DNA of 64,000 bases from Streptomyces sp. A0642 (GTDB lineage Bacteria; Actinomycetota; Actinomycetes; Streptomycetales; Streptomycetaceae). How positions within the stretch are numbered: the first letter of the stretch is position 1; every line of letters starts with the position of its first letter. Shown in pieces: positions 8,881 through 17,080 of the stretch. Location of the stretch: NCBI RefSeq assembly GCF_004795105.1, contig NZ_SSBL01000002.1:620001-684000 (forward strand). The letters are read 5' to 3'. The notes beneath the pieces are model-generated. The model was not told the DNA's origin. It did not search any database and saw nothing but the letters and a program-made list of their open reading frames with translations. Both the position numbers and the translations under genes were made by a program.

Positions 8881-10242
8881 ATGGTGTCGACAGGGGCAGT
8901 TCCCAACCTCGCTTTCCGGCGGCTGCGCGGACAGCGCTCCGCCGGGGAGTTCGCTGCCGCGGTACGCAGGTCCGCTCGCGAGATCGGTGAGCAGGTCGCG
9001 TGCGACGCCCGGTACATCGGCCGCGTGGAGTCCGGCGAGATCCGCTGTCCCAACTACGCGTACGAGCGGGTCTTCCGGCACATGTTCCCCGGGGCGACCC
9101 TGGCGGACCTGGGCTTCTCACCGCGCGAATCGGTACGCGGCCGGGGAGCCCGGCCCGCGGCCGACCCCCCACCACCGACTTCCCCGCTGCTCGTGCTCGG
9201 CAGCGACACCGACGAGGAGAGCGACGTGCTGCGTCGCGCATTCATGACGAGCGGCACCACCGCGGTGGCCGCCGCCTCCCTGGGCCTCGGACTCGGCGGC
9301 CCGGCGGCCGCCTCCGTGCCGGCGCAGCGCCGGGTGGGCGAGGCCGAGGTGAGTGCCGTCGAGAAGGCGGTGCGGCAGATCCGCCTGCTGGACGACCGGC
9401 ACGGCGGTGACGGCTTGTACCGGCGGGCCTCGCAGCCGCTGAGGGCGGCGTACGCGCTGCTCGACTCCGGCACCACGACCCGCCGCTCCACGGCGGACCG
9501 GCTGCACGCCGGCGCCGGGGAGCTGGCCATCTCGGTGGGCTGGCTGGCCCATGACTCGGGCCGGTTCGACGACGCCCGCTCCCACTACGCGGAGGCGCTG
9601 GCCACCGCGCGGCTCGCCGGGGACCCGGCGCTGGAGGCGCACGCGTTCTGCAACGCGTCGTTCCTGGCCCGCGATACGGGACGGCCTTGCGAGTCCGTGC
9701 GCGCGGCGGAGGCGGGGCAGCGGGCCGCCCGGCCGCTGGGCTCGCCGCGCCTGCTGGCGCTGCTCGCGCTGCGCGAGGCGGGGGGCCGGGCGGGGCTCGG
9801 GGACCGTACCGGCTGCGAGAAGGCCCTCGGCCGGGCACACACCGCGTTCGGGAAGGGGCCGTCCGCGGCGGACCCGGAGTGGATGACCTTCTTCCGCGAG
9901 GCGGAGCTGGAGATGCTGGAGGCGCAGTGCTGGTCGGCGCTGGGCGACTGGTCGCGGGCCGCACGCCACGCACGACGGGCGACGCGGCTCCAGGACCCGC
10001 ACTTCACGCGCAACCTGGCGCTCTACCGGGCCGAGCTGACCTGGGACCTGGCGAGGGCGGGCCTCACGGAGGAGGCGGCGGCGACAGGCCACCGGGTCCT
10101 CGACCTCCTGGACCAGGTCCAGTCCACCCGCATCCGGTCGATGCTGTCCGACGCGGTCACGGTCCTGCGCCCCCAGGGCCGGGGCTCCGTGGACGTCAAG
10201 GACTTCCTGGACCGGCATGCGGTGTCGGCGGCGGGGGGGTAG
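8881..10242 (+). CDS. XRE-type/TPR regulator of the NsdA kind
   Basis: This is probably a cytosolic regulator of development or secondary metabolism. The N-terminal part (residues about 10-75) resembles the helix-turn-helix of NsdA-like Streptomyces regulators: FRRLRGQRSAGEFAAAVRR, then DARYIGRVESGEIRCPNYAYERVFRHMF. A Tat-like or membrane-like stretch appears at about 120-145 (FMTSGTTAVAAASLGLGLGG). The rest is TPR-like helices (YAEALATARLAGDPALEAHAFCNASFLARDTG...). NsdA is known to repress sporulation and antibiotic production in S. coelicolor. This protein shares the architecture but I cannot assign orthology, so no symbol is given. Start ATG with GAGAGGG upstream. Confidence 0.75.
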   Translation: MVSTGAVPNLAFRRLRGQRSAGEFAAAVRRSAREIGEQVACDARYIGRVESGEIRCPNYAYERVFRHMFPGATLADLGFSPRESVRGRGARPAADPPPPTSPLLVLGSDTDEESDVLRRAFMTSGTTAVAAASLGLGLGGPAAASVPAQRRVGEAEVSAVEKAVRQIRLLDDRHGGDGLYRRASQPLRAAYALLDSGTTTRRSTADRLHAGAGELAISVGWLAHDSGRFDDARSHYAEALATARLAGDPALEAHAFCNASFLARDTGRPCESVRAAEAGQRAARPLGSPRLLALLALREAGGRAGLGDRTGCEKALGRAHTAFGKGPSAADPEWMTFFREAELEMLEAQCWSALGDWSRAARHARRATRLQDPHFTRNLALYRAELTWDLARAGLTEEAAATGHRVLDLLDQVQSTRIRSMLSDAVTVLRPQGRGSVDVKDFLDRHAVSAAGG

Positions 10243-10340
10243 GGGGGCAGGCTCGGCCCGTCCGCGCGCGCCCGGACGAGTACGCCCGCCCCATCAAGCC
10301 GGCCCGCCCGCCCCCCGGGCGGAACGAGAACGCCGGCCCC

Positions 10341-10557
10341 ATCAAGCCCGTCCGGCGTTTGAGGACGGAACCCTCGGCCTGCACCGGGGCGCACCAACCA
10401 GCCCGCCCGGCGCTTGAGGGCAAAGGCCCGCGCCCCGGAACGGGCGCACCGGTTCCGTCCTCAAGCGCCGGACGGGCTGGAAATCGCACCCCGGCCACGA
10501 TTCCGCGCCCACCCCCGGGGCCAAGGGTTCCGTCCTCAAACGCCGGACCGGCTGGAA
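10341..10557. repeat. cluster of Streptomyces-type palindromic intergenic repeats
   Basis: Four copies of a CCGTCCGGCGTTTGAGGACGG-like unit lie in the gap after the TPR regulator: forward at 10341-10372 and 10400-10424, reverse at 10451-10480 and 10526-10557. Oppositely oriented copies can pair into long hairpins. The 343-base gap between 10243 and 10585 holds no gene otherwise. Similar units are common between Streptomyces genes; their role is unknown. Confidence 0.8.
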
Positions 10558-10585
10558 GGCACCGACCCGCCGAGCGCACCGCGTG

Positions 10586-11182
10586 CTACCGCTCCAGGTG
10601 CCCTGTGTCGTTCCACCGCTCCAGGGCCGGCGCCCCGTACGCCCAGCCCAGGACCGACAGCGACGTCGGGTCCAGGCGGATGCGGGCCGCGAACGACGCG
10701 TCCTCGCCCAGCCACCGCGCCGCCAGCACCCGCAGGATGTGGCCGTGGCCGAAGACCAGGACGTCGCGGTCGGCCGAGCGCGCCCACGCGACGACCTCGT
10801 CGGCGCGGGCCGACACCTGGGCCATGGTCTCCCCCGACGGCACCCCGTCGCGCCAGATGAACCAGTCCGGGCGGATCGCCTTGATCTCCGCGGGCGTCAT
10901 GCCCTCGTACGCGCCGTAGTCCCACTCCATCAGGGCGTCCCACGGCTCGGCCCGGTCGCCGAACCCGGCGATCTCACACGTCTCGGACGCCCGCACGAGC
11001 GGGCTGGTGCGGACTTCCAGGCCGGGCAGGTCCGCCCACGGTCCGCGGTGCAGTCGCTCCCCGAGCAGCTTGGCCCCCTCGCGCCCGGAGTCGAGCAGTG
11101 GAATGTCCGTCCTGCCGGTGTGATTGCCCTTGACGGACCATTCCGTGCGGCCGTGCCGGGCCAGCAGGATGCGCGGTTCCAT
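10586..11182 (-). CDS. histidine phosphatase (phosphoglycerate-mutase superfamily)
   Basis: The protein belongs to the two-histidine phosphatase branch. The catalytic RHG motif is [21 protein letters not shown] near the start; the second His lies in [16 protein letters not shown], and Arg and Glu of SPLVRASET and [12 protein letters not shown] complete the site. At 198 aa it matches small phosphatases acting on sugar phosphates, nucleotides or other small esters; the substrate cannot be told. A GGGAGAG ribosome site precedes ATG 11182. The gene is divergent from the PAP2 phosphatase and ends beside the repeat cluster. Confidence 0.88.
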   Translation of the reverse strand: MEPRILLARHGRTEWSVKGNHTGRTDIPLLDSGREGAKLLGERLHRGPWADLPGLEVRTSPLVRASETCEIAGFGDRAEPWDALMEWDYGAYEGMTPAEIKAIRPDWFIWRDGVPSGETMAQVSARADEVVAWARSADRDVLVFGHGHILRVLAARWLGEDASFAARIRLDPTSLSVLGWAYGAPALERWNDTGHLER

Positions 11183-11458
11183 GTACAGCTCTCCCTGAAA
11201 AACTGAGACCTGAGATGCGGGATCTGAGATCTTGGACGTCGGCGGGGACGAACGGGGAACGGATCGTCCGGATTTCCATCATCGCGTACCTTCGCGGGAG
11301 GCAACCCGTGGGGCCGCCCCGGCGTCCCACTGACCACAGACGAATCCGAGCAGCTGTGCAGCGCCCGAAAGTCCACCCCGGGCGAACGGCGGCCGACCCG
11401 CACCGTACGGTGGAACGCCCGCCGTCGGCCGCGTGAACACATGATGGAGAACTTCCGG

Positions 11459-12430
11459 ATGCCGCATGCCACCACCGCGCCCGCGCCGAGCCCCCGGCCC
11501 CGCTGGTGGACCGAGCTCCCGCTCCTGGCCCTGGTGTACGGGGCGTACTCGGGCGGCAGGCTCCTGGTCCGGGGCGACGTGTCCACCGCCGTCGACCACG
11601 GACTGCGCATCCTGGATCTGGAGAAGGCCCTCTTCCTCAACGCGGAACACCCGCTCAACCGGCTGTTCACCGCGCACCCGTCCATAGGCATACCCGCCGA
11701 CTTCGCGTACGCCTCCCTGCACTACCTGGTCACCCCCGCCGTCCTGATCTGGATGTTCCGCCGCCACGCGGCCGCGTACCGCAGGGCCAGGACCTGGCTG
11801 ATGACGTCGACGATGCTGGGCCTCATCGGTTTCACGCTGATGCCGACCTGCCCGCCGCGCCTGCTGGCCGCCGGGCACGGTTTCGTCGACACGATGGCCC
11901 AGTACAGCTCGTACGGCTGGTGGGGCGCGGAGGCGAGCGCACCGCGCGGCATGGGCGGCATGACCAACCAGTACGCGGCGATGCCGAGCCTGCACGTCGG
12001 CTGGGCCCTCTGGTGCGGCATCCTCCTGTGGCGCCACGGCAGGCATCCGCTCCTGCGGGCCGCCGGCATCGCCTATCCGCTGATCACCGTCATCGTGGTG
12101 ATGGGCACAGCCAACCACTACTTCCTCGACGCCGTCGCCGGAGCCGCCGTCATGGGCGTCGGCGCGCTGCTGGCCAGGCCCGTGCTGCGCCTCGCCGACC
12201 GGGTCAAGGACGCCGCCCGGGCCCGCTTCGCACGGGTGTCCCCCGCCACGGGGTCCCCGGATGTCAGTGCCGGATGCAAGACTTCCGCGGGTGAGCGAAT
12301 CCCCGGCCAGCGGACCTCCTCCGCAGACCCCGCCGATGCAGCAGCACCGGCCGGCCCGCCTGCCCCGGCCGATGTCCCCGCCCCCGCGGGAAGAGCCGCA
12401 GGCGGTGACGCTGCGACGGCGGCTCGCTGA
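11459..12430 (+). CDS. PAP2-family membrane phosphatase
   Basis: This integral membrane phosphatase acts on lipid or polyprenyl phosphates, or may transfer phosphoinositol as AUR1-like members do. Six hydrophobic segments span residues about 15-265. Catalytic motifs are MPTCPPRLL (C1-like), AAMPSLHVGWAL (Ser-x-x-His) and GTANHYFLDAVAG (His and Asp of C3). The tail after about residue 250 is Pro/Ala-rich. ATG 11459 follows GGAG; ATG 11441 is upstream in frame. Its last 140 bases overlap the most likely start of the nuclease gene in another frame, an unusually long overlap that may mean one boundary is wrong. Confidence 0.85.
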   Translation: MPHATTAPAPSPRPRWWTELPLLALVYGAYSGGRLLVRGDVSTAVDHGLRILDLEKALFLNAEHPLNRLFTAHPSIGIPADFAYASLHYLVTPAVLIWMFRRHAAAYRRARTWLMTSTMLGLIGFTLMPTCPPRLLAAGHGFVDTMAQYSSYGWWGAEASAPRGMGGMTNQYAAMPSLHVGWALWCGILLWRHGRHPLLRAAGIAYPLITVIVVMGTANHYFLDAVAGAAVMGVGALLARPVLRLADRVKDAARARFARVSPATGSPDVSAGCKTSAGERIPGQRTSSADPADAAAPAGPPAPADVPAPAGRAAGGDAATAAR

Positions 12431-13502
12431 GCTGAGGGGCCCGGCCGTCGCACCCCGTCCGCTGGACGCCCGCGCGCTGGCCGCCCTGGCCGCCAACCCC
12501 GGCTGCAAACGGCGCGCCCTGCTCGACGGCGCCGGGGTCGACAAGGGCGCGCTCGCGGCCGCGCTCGGTTCGCCGGCCGCCTTCGGCCAGTCCCAGTTCG
12601 CGTTCATGCGGGGCAACGCCTTCGAGGCCCGGGTCAAGGCCGACGGGGGTACGGAGCTGATGCGCCTGCTGCACCAGGCGTTCGGCGTGCCCGGCGAACC
12701 GCCGGGTGACGTGTCGGCGCCCGACCTGACCGCCGCCGGCCCCGAGGGCCGCGCGGCCCGCACCGCGCTCGCCCTGCGCGAGGCGACCGCCTCCGGCGGC
12801 TGGGCGCTGCTCGACCACCCGATGCTGGCCCTGGAGGTGGCGGGGTCCCCCGCCTATCTCGAGCCGGACGCCGTGGTGGTCCACCCCGACGGCACCTGGA
12901 CGGTCGTCGAGATCAAGTCGTTCCCCCTGATCGACGGCTCCGCCGACGCGGCGAAGGTGGGCGCGGCCGCCCGCCAGTCCGCCGTGTACGTGCTGGCGCT
13001 GGAGCGGGTCGCCGAGGTGACCGAGGGCGCGGAGGTCGGCCACCGGGTGCTGCTCGTGTGCCCCAAGGACTTCTCCAACCTGCCGGCCGCGTCCGTGGTC
13101 GACGTACGCAAGCAGCGCGCGGTCACCCGCCGGCAGCTGACCCGGCTCACCCGTATCGAGGACATCGCGGCGGCCCTGCCCGAGGGCACGACCTTCGATC
13201 CGGAATGCTCGCCGGAGGAGCTGGACACCGCGGTCGAGTCCGTCACCGCGGCGTACGCGCCGGAGTGCCTGGCCGCCTGTGAGCTCGCGTTCCACTGCCG
13301 GGCCAGGGCCCGCGCCGCCGGTGCGGTCGAGGCGCTCGGGCGGAGTGTGCGCGGTGAGCTCGGCGGGCTGACCACGGTCACCGGCGTGCTCGCCGCGGCC
13401 GCCGGCAAGGAGGGCGACCCGGCGGACCCGACGGTCGCCGCACTGCTCCGCGCGGCCGCGCTGCGCGCCGAGGCACTGGAGGGCAGCACCGCATGTCGCT
13501 GA
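12291..13502 (+). CDS. Cas4/RecB-like PD-(D/E)XK nuclease with probable Fe-S cluster
   Basis: This is the predicted nuclease subunit of a three-gene DNA-processing operon. Counting from GTG 12291, the core reads FMRGNAFEARV (motif I-like), YLEPDAVVVHPDG with Asp193, VVEIKSF with Glu207-x-Lys209, and RQSAVYVLAL with Gln229-xxx-Tyr233, the QxxxY signature of RecB/Cas4/Dna2-type nucleases. Cys72 near the N-terminus and Cys326-x3-Cys330-x5-Cys336 at the C-terminus flank the domain as in Cas4 and AddB, where four Cys hold a 4Fe-4S cluster. The first ~60 residues are Pro-rich; GTG 12405 would remove most of the overlap with the PAP2 gene and ATG 12261 would extend it. The stop overlaps the next start by 10 bases. 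Motif assignment is by eye; activity is inferred. Confidence 0.75.
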   Translation: MSESPASGPPPQTPPMQQHRPARLPRPMSPPPREEPQAVTLRRRLAELRGPAVAPRPLDARALAALAANPGCKRRALLDGAGVDKGALAAALGSPAAFGQSQFAFMRGNAFEARVKADGGTELMRLLHQAFGVPGEPPGDVSAPDLTAAGPEGRAARTALALREATASGGWALLDHPMLALEVAGSPAYLEPDAVVVHPDGTWTVVEIKSFPLIDGSADAAKVGAAARQSAVYVLALERVAEVTEGAEVGHRVLLVCPKDFSNLPAASVVDVRKQRAVTRRQLTRLTRIEDIAAALPEGTTFDPECSPEELDTAVESVTAAYAPECLAACELAFHCRARARAAGAVEALGRSVRGELGGLTTVTGVLAAAAGKEGDPADPTVAALLRAAALRAEALEGSTACR

Positions 13503-15121
13503 TCGGCACCCTGGCCCGGCTGGAGGCCGTGGAGAGCGGCCGCGCCCAGCCGATGGCCACCGTCCGCCACCGTCACCTCGGCGACCGCCCGCTCGTGCTG
13601 GTGCCGCTCACCACGGCGGGAGAGGCGGGCGCTCCGCTCGGCGCGCTCGTCGGCACCGACCGGGACGCGCCCCGCCTGCTGGCCGTCGCCCAGCCGCGCG
13701 ACCGCGACCTGCGGTTCGCGTTCCTCGCCGAGCTGGCCGAGTCGGTCCTGCCGTACATCGAGTCGTACGCCGACGGGGTCGAGCCCGCCGAGCGGAGTGA
13801 GACCGACCCCGGCACCGGCAAGAAGGTCAAGGTCGAGACCGAGCTGTGCACCGACGCGGCACAGCTGATCGTGCCGAGCCGGGCGGGCATCGAGTTCGTC
13901 CGGCTGCTCGGCCGCTCCATGCGGTTCCGGCGCACCGCCGAGGACGACCCGGACACCCCGTATCCGGCGCCCGCCCGCGTCCCGCTGCTGGGCCGCTGGC
14001 TGACGCACTACGGCGAGCGGGCCCGGGTGCCCGGCTCCTCGCTGCTGCTGGCCTGCACCGATCTCCTCAACCGGCACTGGGCGACCGGCCAGTCCTCCCT
14101 GGAGGACCAGCACCTGGGCGCCCTGCTCGCCTGGATCGACCCGCCGGCCGGCGGCTCCGGGGCCGAGGCCGCGCTCCACGCCGAACTGGCCCGGGACGCC
14201 GGGGGCCAGCTGCTGTGCCCCCCGGCCGGACCGGCGACCGATCCGGACTTCGACAACCGGCTGCTGGCCCCCGCGATCGAGAGGTACGACCGGGCCCGCA
14301 CCTCGCTGGCGGCAGCCGAGGACGGTCTGGCGGCCGATGCCCGCCTCGCCGCACTGACGGCCGCGGAACGCGAGATCCGAGGACTGCTGGCCGGCGTGCT
14401 GCGGCCGACGTGGGACGCGGTGTGGCGGGGCCTGGACCTGCTGCGGGAACTGCCGGAGGGATCCCGGGCCGAGGACCGCTGGACCCGCGACCGCTGGTCG
14501 TTCACCGGCCATCGCGACCGGGTGCGCGCCGGTGAGCCGCCGCAGCCCCGCCGGGACGACGCGGTGACGGCGGCCCGCAAGCTGGCGGCGCGGGAGACGG
14601 CGCAGGCCCAGCTGGAGGCCCAGGAGGCGCTGGACGATCCGCTGGTGCTGGCCGGCCGGAGGCTGGCGGGCGAGGCGTTCCTCGGCGAGGTCACCGCGGT
14701 GGAGATGGCGTACAGCGAGTCCAAGCGCCCCTCCCCGCGCCCGCTGGTCACGGTCCGCACGGCCGAGCAGCCCCATCTGGGCGAGCGCGTGAAGGTCTAC
14801 CGCTCGCTGGACGGCAAGCCGCAGACCGCCGAGTTCGCGGGCCGGGCGGTGACGGACGACGGCGGGGAGGCCGGCGGCGACGGCGGCACGCAGTCCTTGG
14901 TGCTGCGGATCACCGACCGGATGGGCCGCGGCAAGGAGCCCGCCCCGGGCTCGGTGCCGGAGCCCGGTGACGTCATCGCCTGGACGCTCTTCGAACACGA
15001 TCAGCGCGGCGGCCCGCAGCTCCCGGACCCCGAGGACACGCCGTGGACCCACGGCGGCCCGCCGGGCGGCGCGACGGCTGCCGAGCACCCCGACCCCGTG
15101 ACCACGGAGGACCTGCTGTGA
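13493..15121 (+). CDS. uncharacterised partner protein of the nuclease-helicase operon
   Basis: No family is recognised. The 542-aa protein is acidic and Ala/Leu/Arg-rich, has no signal peptide or membrane helix, and shows no Walker or nuclease motif. Residues about 230-330 are strongly helical (ERYDRARTSLAAAEDGLAADARLAALTAAEREIRGLLAG), and residues about 400-480 look like a small beta domain (FLGEVTAVEMAY...PLVTVRT...GERVKVYRSLDGKPQTAEFAG). The start overlaps the nuclease by 10 bases and the stop overlaps the helicase GTG by four (GTGA), so all three are made together. The likely role is a scaffold or DNA-binding subunit, by position only. Confidence 0.8.
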   Translation: MSLIGTLARLEAVESGRAQPMATVRHRHLGDRPLVLVPLTTAGEAGAPLGALVGTDRDAPRLLAVAQPRDRDLRFAFLAELAESVLPYIESYADGVEPAERSETDPGTGKKVKVETELCTDAAQLIVPSRAGIEFVRLLGRSMRFRRTAEDDPDTPYPAPARVPLLGRWLTHYGERARVPGSSLLLACTDLLNRHWATGQSSLEDQHLGALLAWIDPPAGGSGAEAALHAELARDAGGQLLCPPAGPATDPDFDNRLLAPAIERYDRARTSLAAAEDGLAADARLAALTAAEREIRGLLAGVLRPTWDAVWRGLDLLRELPEGSRAEDRWTRDRWSFTGHRDRVRAGEPPQPRRDDAVTAARKLAARETAQAQLEAQEALDDPLVLAGRRLAGEAFLGEVTAVEMAYSESKRPSPRPLVTVRTAEQPHLGERVKVYRSLDGKPQTAEFAGRAVTDDGGEAGGDGGTQSLVLRITDRMGRGKEPAPGSVPEPGDVIAWTLFEHDQRGGPQLPDPEDTPWTHGGPPGGATAAEHPDPVTTEDLL

Positions 15122-16452
15122 CGGCGGTATTCGACCCGGGCGCGGCGGCGGGCCTGGCCACCGAGCGCATCCTGGACGACACACTGAACGGCTCCGCCCG
15201 CGGCATCGTGGTCGACTCGCCGCCCGGGGCGGGCAAGTCGACCCTGGTGGTGCGCGCCGCGCGGGAGCTCGCGGCGGCCGGACGTCCGCTGATGGTGGTC
15301 GCGCAGACGAACGCCCAGGTCGACGACCTGGTGGTGCGGCTCGCCGAGAAGGATCCCGGCCTGCCGGTCGGCCGGCTGCACAGCAACGACTCCGATCCGT
15401 ACGACAAGGTGCTGGACGGCCTGGCCAACGTACGGAAGTCGGCAAAGGCGGCGGACCTGGCCGGGCTCGACATCGTCATCTCGACGGCGGCGAAGTGGGC
15501 CCATGTGAAGAACGTCGAGCCGTGGGGCCACGCGATCGTCGACGAGGCGTACCAGATGCGTTCGGACGCGCTGCTCGCGGTGGCGGGACTCTTCGAGCGG
15601 GCGCTGTTCGTCGGGGATCCCGGCCAGCTGGACCCGTTCTCGATCGTCGGCGCGGACCAGTGGGCGGGGCTGAGCTACGACCCGTCGGCGAGCGCGGTCA
15701 CCACCCTGCTCGCGCACAACCCGGAACTGCCGCAGCACCGGCTGCCGGTCTCGTGGCGGCTGCCGGCCTCGGCGGCGCCGCTGGTTTCGGACGCGTTCTA
15801 CCCGTACACCCCCTTCCGCAGCGGTACGGACCACGGCGACCGGCTGCTGTCGTTCGGGGTCCCGTCGGACGGGTCGGCGGCGGACCGGGTGCTGGACGAG
15901 GCGGCGGAGTCGGGCTGGGGCCTGCTGGAGCTGCCGGCCCGGCACACCCCGCGCACGGACCCGGAGGCGGTGCGGGCCGTGGCGCTGGTGGTGCGCCGGC
16001 TGCTGGACCGGGGCGGCGCGGCGACCAGCGAGCGTTCCCCGGACCCGGCTCCGGTGACGGCGGACCGGGTGGCGGTCGGCACGGCCCACCGGGACCAGGC
16101 GGCCGCGGTCCGGGCGGCGCTCGGCGAGCTCGGGGTGACGGGGGTGGCCGTGGACACCGCGAACCGGCTCCAGGGCCGCGAGTTCGATGTGACGGTGGTC
16201 CTGCACCCGCTCTCCGGCCGCCCGGACGCCACCGCGTTCCATCTGGAGACCGGCCGGCTGTGCGTGCTGGCCTCCCGCCACCGGCACGCCTGCATCGTGG
16301 TGTGCCGGGAGGGGGTTTCGGACCTGCTGGACGAGCACCCGTCGACGGAACCGGTGCAGCTGGGCGTCACCGTGAAGTTCCCGGACGGCTGGGAGGCCAA
16401 CCACGCGGTACTGGCCCATCTTGCGGAACACCGGGTGGGCTGGGCGCGTTGA
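15118..16452 (+). CDS. superfamily 1B (UPF1/Dna2-like) DNA helicase
   Basis: This is the predicted motor of the three-gene operon. Motifs in order: Walker A SPPGAGKS (34-41), motif Ia VVAQTNAQVDDLV, a HSNDSDPYDKV insert, motif II VDEAYQM (141-147), motif III GDPGQLDPF (166-174), motif IV SWRLP (212-216), motif V DTANRLQGREFDVTVV and motif VI VLASRHRHA. The LQGREFD...ASRH combination is characteristic of UPF1-like SF1B helicases such as the Dna2 motor. Length is 444 aa, short for the family because the nuclease part is a separate gene here. GTG 15118 overlaps the previous stop. Direction of travel and substrate are unknown. Confidence 0.88.
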   Translation: MTAVFDPGAAAGLATERILDDTLNGSARGIVVDSPPGAGKSTLVVRAARELAAAGRPLMVVAQTNAQVDDLVVRLAEKDPGLPVGRLHSNDSDPYDKVLDGLANVRKSAKAADLAGLDIVISTAAKWAHVKNVEPWGHAIVDEAYQMRSDALLAVAGLFERALFVGDPGQLDPFSIVGADQWAGLSYDPSASAVTTLLAHNPELPQHRLPVSWRLPASAAPLVSDAFYPYTPFRSGTDHGDRLLSFGVPSDGSAADRVLDEAAESGWGLLELPARHTPRTDPEAVRAVALVVRRLLDRGGAATSERSPDPAPVTADRVAVGTAHRDQAAAVRAALGELGVTGVAVDTANRLQGREFDVTVVLHPLSGRPDATAFHLETGRLCVLASRHRHACIVVCREGVSDLLDEHPSTEPVQLGVTVKFPDGWEANHAVLAHLAEHRVGWAR

Positions 16453-16579
16453 GCACGGGGGCGTGTGCGGGCGCGGGCCGTCGCACGCCCCCGGGAGTTC
16501 GCGAGGACCGCAGGCGCCCTTGCGGGGGGCTGGACAATGGAGGGTGGCCGATCGGGCCCACCGGAGGAGGAAGAACCCC

Positions 16580-16921
16580 ATGGCACAACCCGAGCGGAAC
16601 GAGCAGCAGCGGCTGCGCCCCGCACCCCTGCTCTTCGAGCCGTCGGCCGCCGTCGCCGATCCCGAGCACTTCTTCGACCTGGAGTCGATGGATGACCCGA
16701 AGGAGCTGCTGAGCCGCGCCACCGAGCTGACGCTGGCCTTCCGTGCCGCGACGGACCGGGCGGTCGAGTTCCAGGCGATCGCGGCGGCGCAACTGGCGGA
16801 CCCGCGCCGGTTCGACCGGCTGACGACCGCGGACATCGCGCGTCGGGCGGAGTGGACCGAGGACTACGCGGTGAAGATGGTCGAGTTCGGCCGGAGCCTG
16901 CTGAACGAGCCGAAGCCCTGA
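16580..16921 (+). CDS. small conserved-looking hypothetical protein
   Basis: The 113-aa protein starts at ATG 16580 after a strong GGAGGAGGAAG ribosome site, 127 bases after the helicase gene. It contains DPEHFFDLESMDDPKELLSR, then a helical region TELTLAFRAATDRAVEFQAI and RRFDRLTTADIARRAEW, which ends like a small helix-turn-helix. It is soluble and has no signal sequence. It may be the last gene of the nuclease-helicase unit or independent. Function unknown. Confidence 0.8.
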   Translation: MAQPERNEQQRLRPAPLLFEPSAAVADPEHFFDLESMDDPKELLSRATELTLAFRAATDRAVEFQAIAAAQLADPRRFDRLTTADIARRAEWTEDYAVKMVEFGRSLLNEPKP

Positions 16922-16978
16922 CGCCGCGGCGGTCCGCCCGAGACTCCTCGCCCGGGCGATCACTCCGGGTACAACCGT

Positions 16979-16990
16979 TGGCATATGCCA
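16979..16990. promoter_or_regulatory. TGGCATATGCCA palindrome, first copy
   Basis: A perfect 12 bp palindrome lies about 90 bases upstream of the prim-pol-like gene. The same palindrome with similar flanks (CGYTGGCATATGCCARGWGGG) recurs at 28033-28044 upstream of the IclR regulator, which suggests a shared DNA-binding protein. The protein is not identified. Confidence 0.45.
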
Positions 16991-17080
16991 GGTGGGCAAG
17001 ATACCCCTCGCGACCCCGCCCTGTCCCGACTTTCGGCAACTCATCGAATCCGGTCGATCACGCCCGGTACACCTGGGTGC

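Noticed and set aside
12291..13502. Calling the nuclease gene a true cas4
   Set aside because: No CRISPR array or cas1/cas2 nearby; the partner is a Dna2-like helicase, so only the fold and Cys pattern are Cas4-like.
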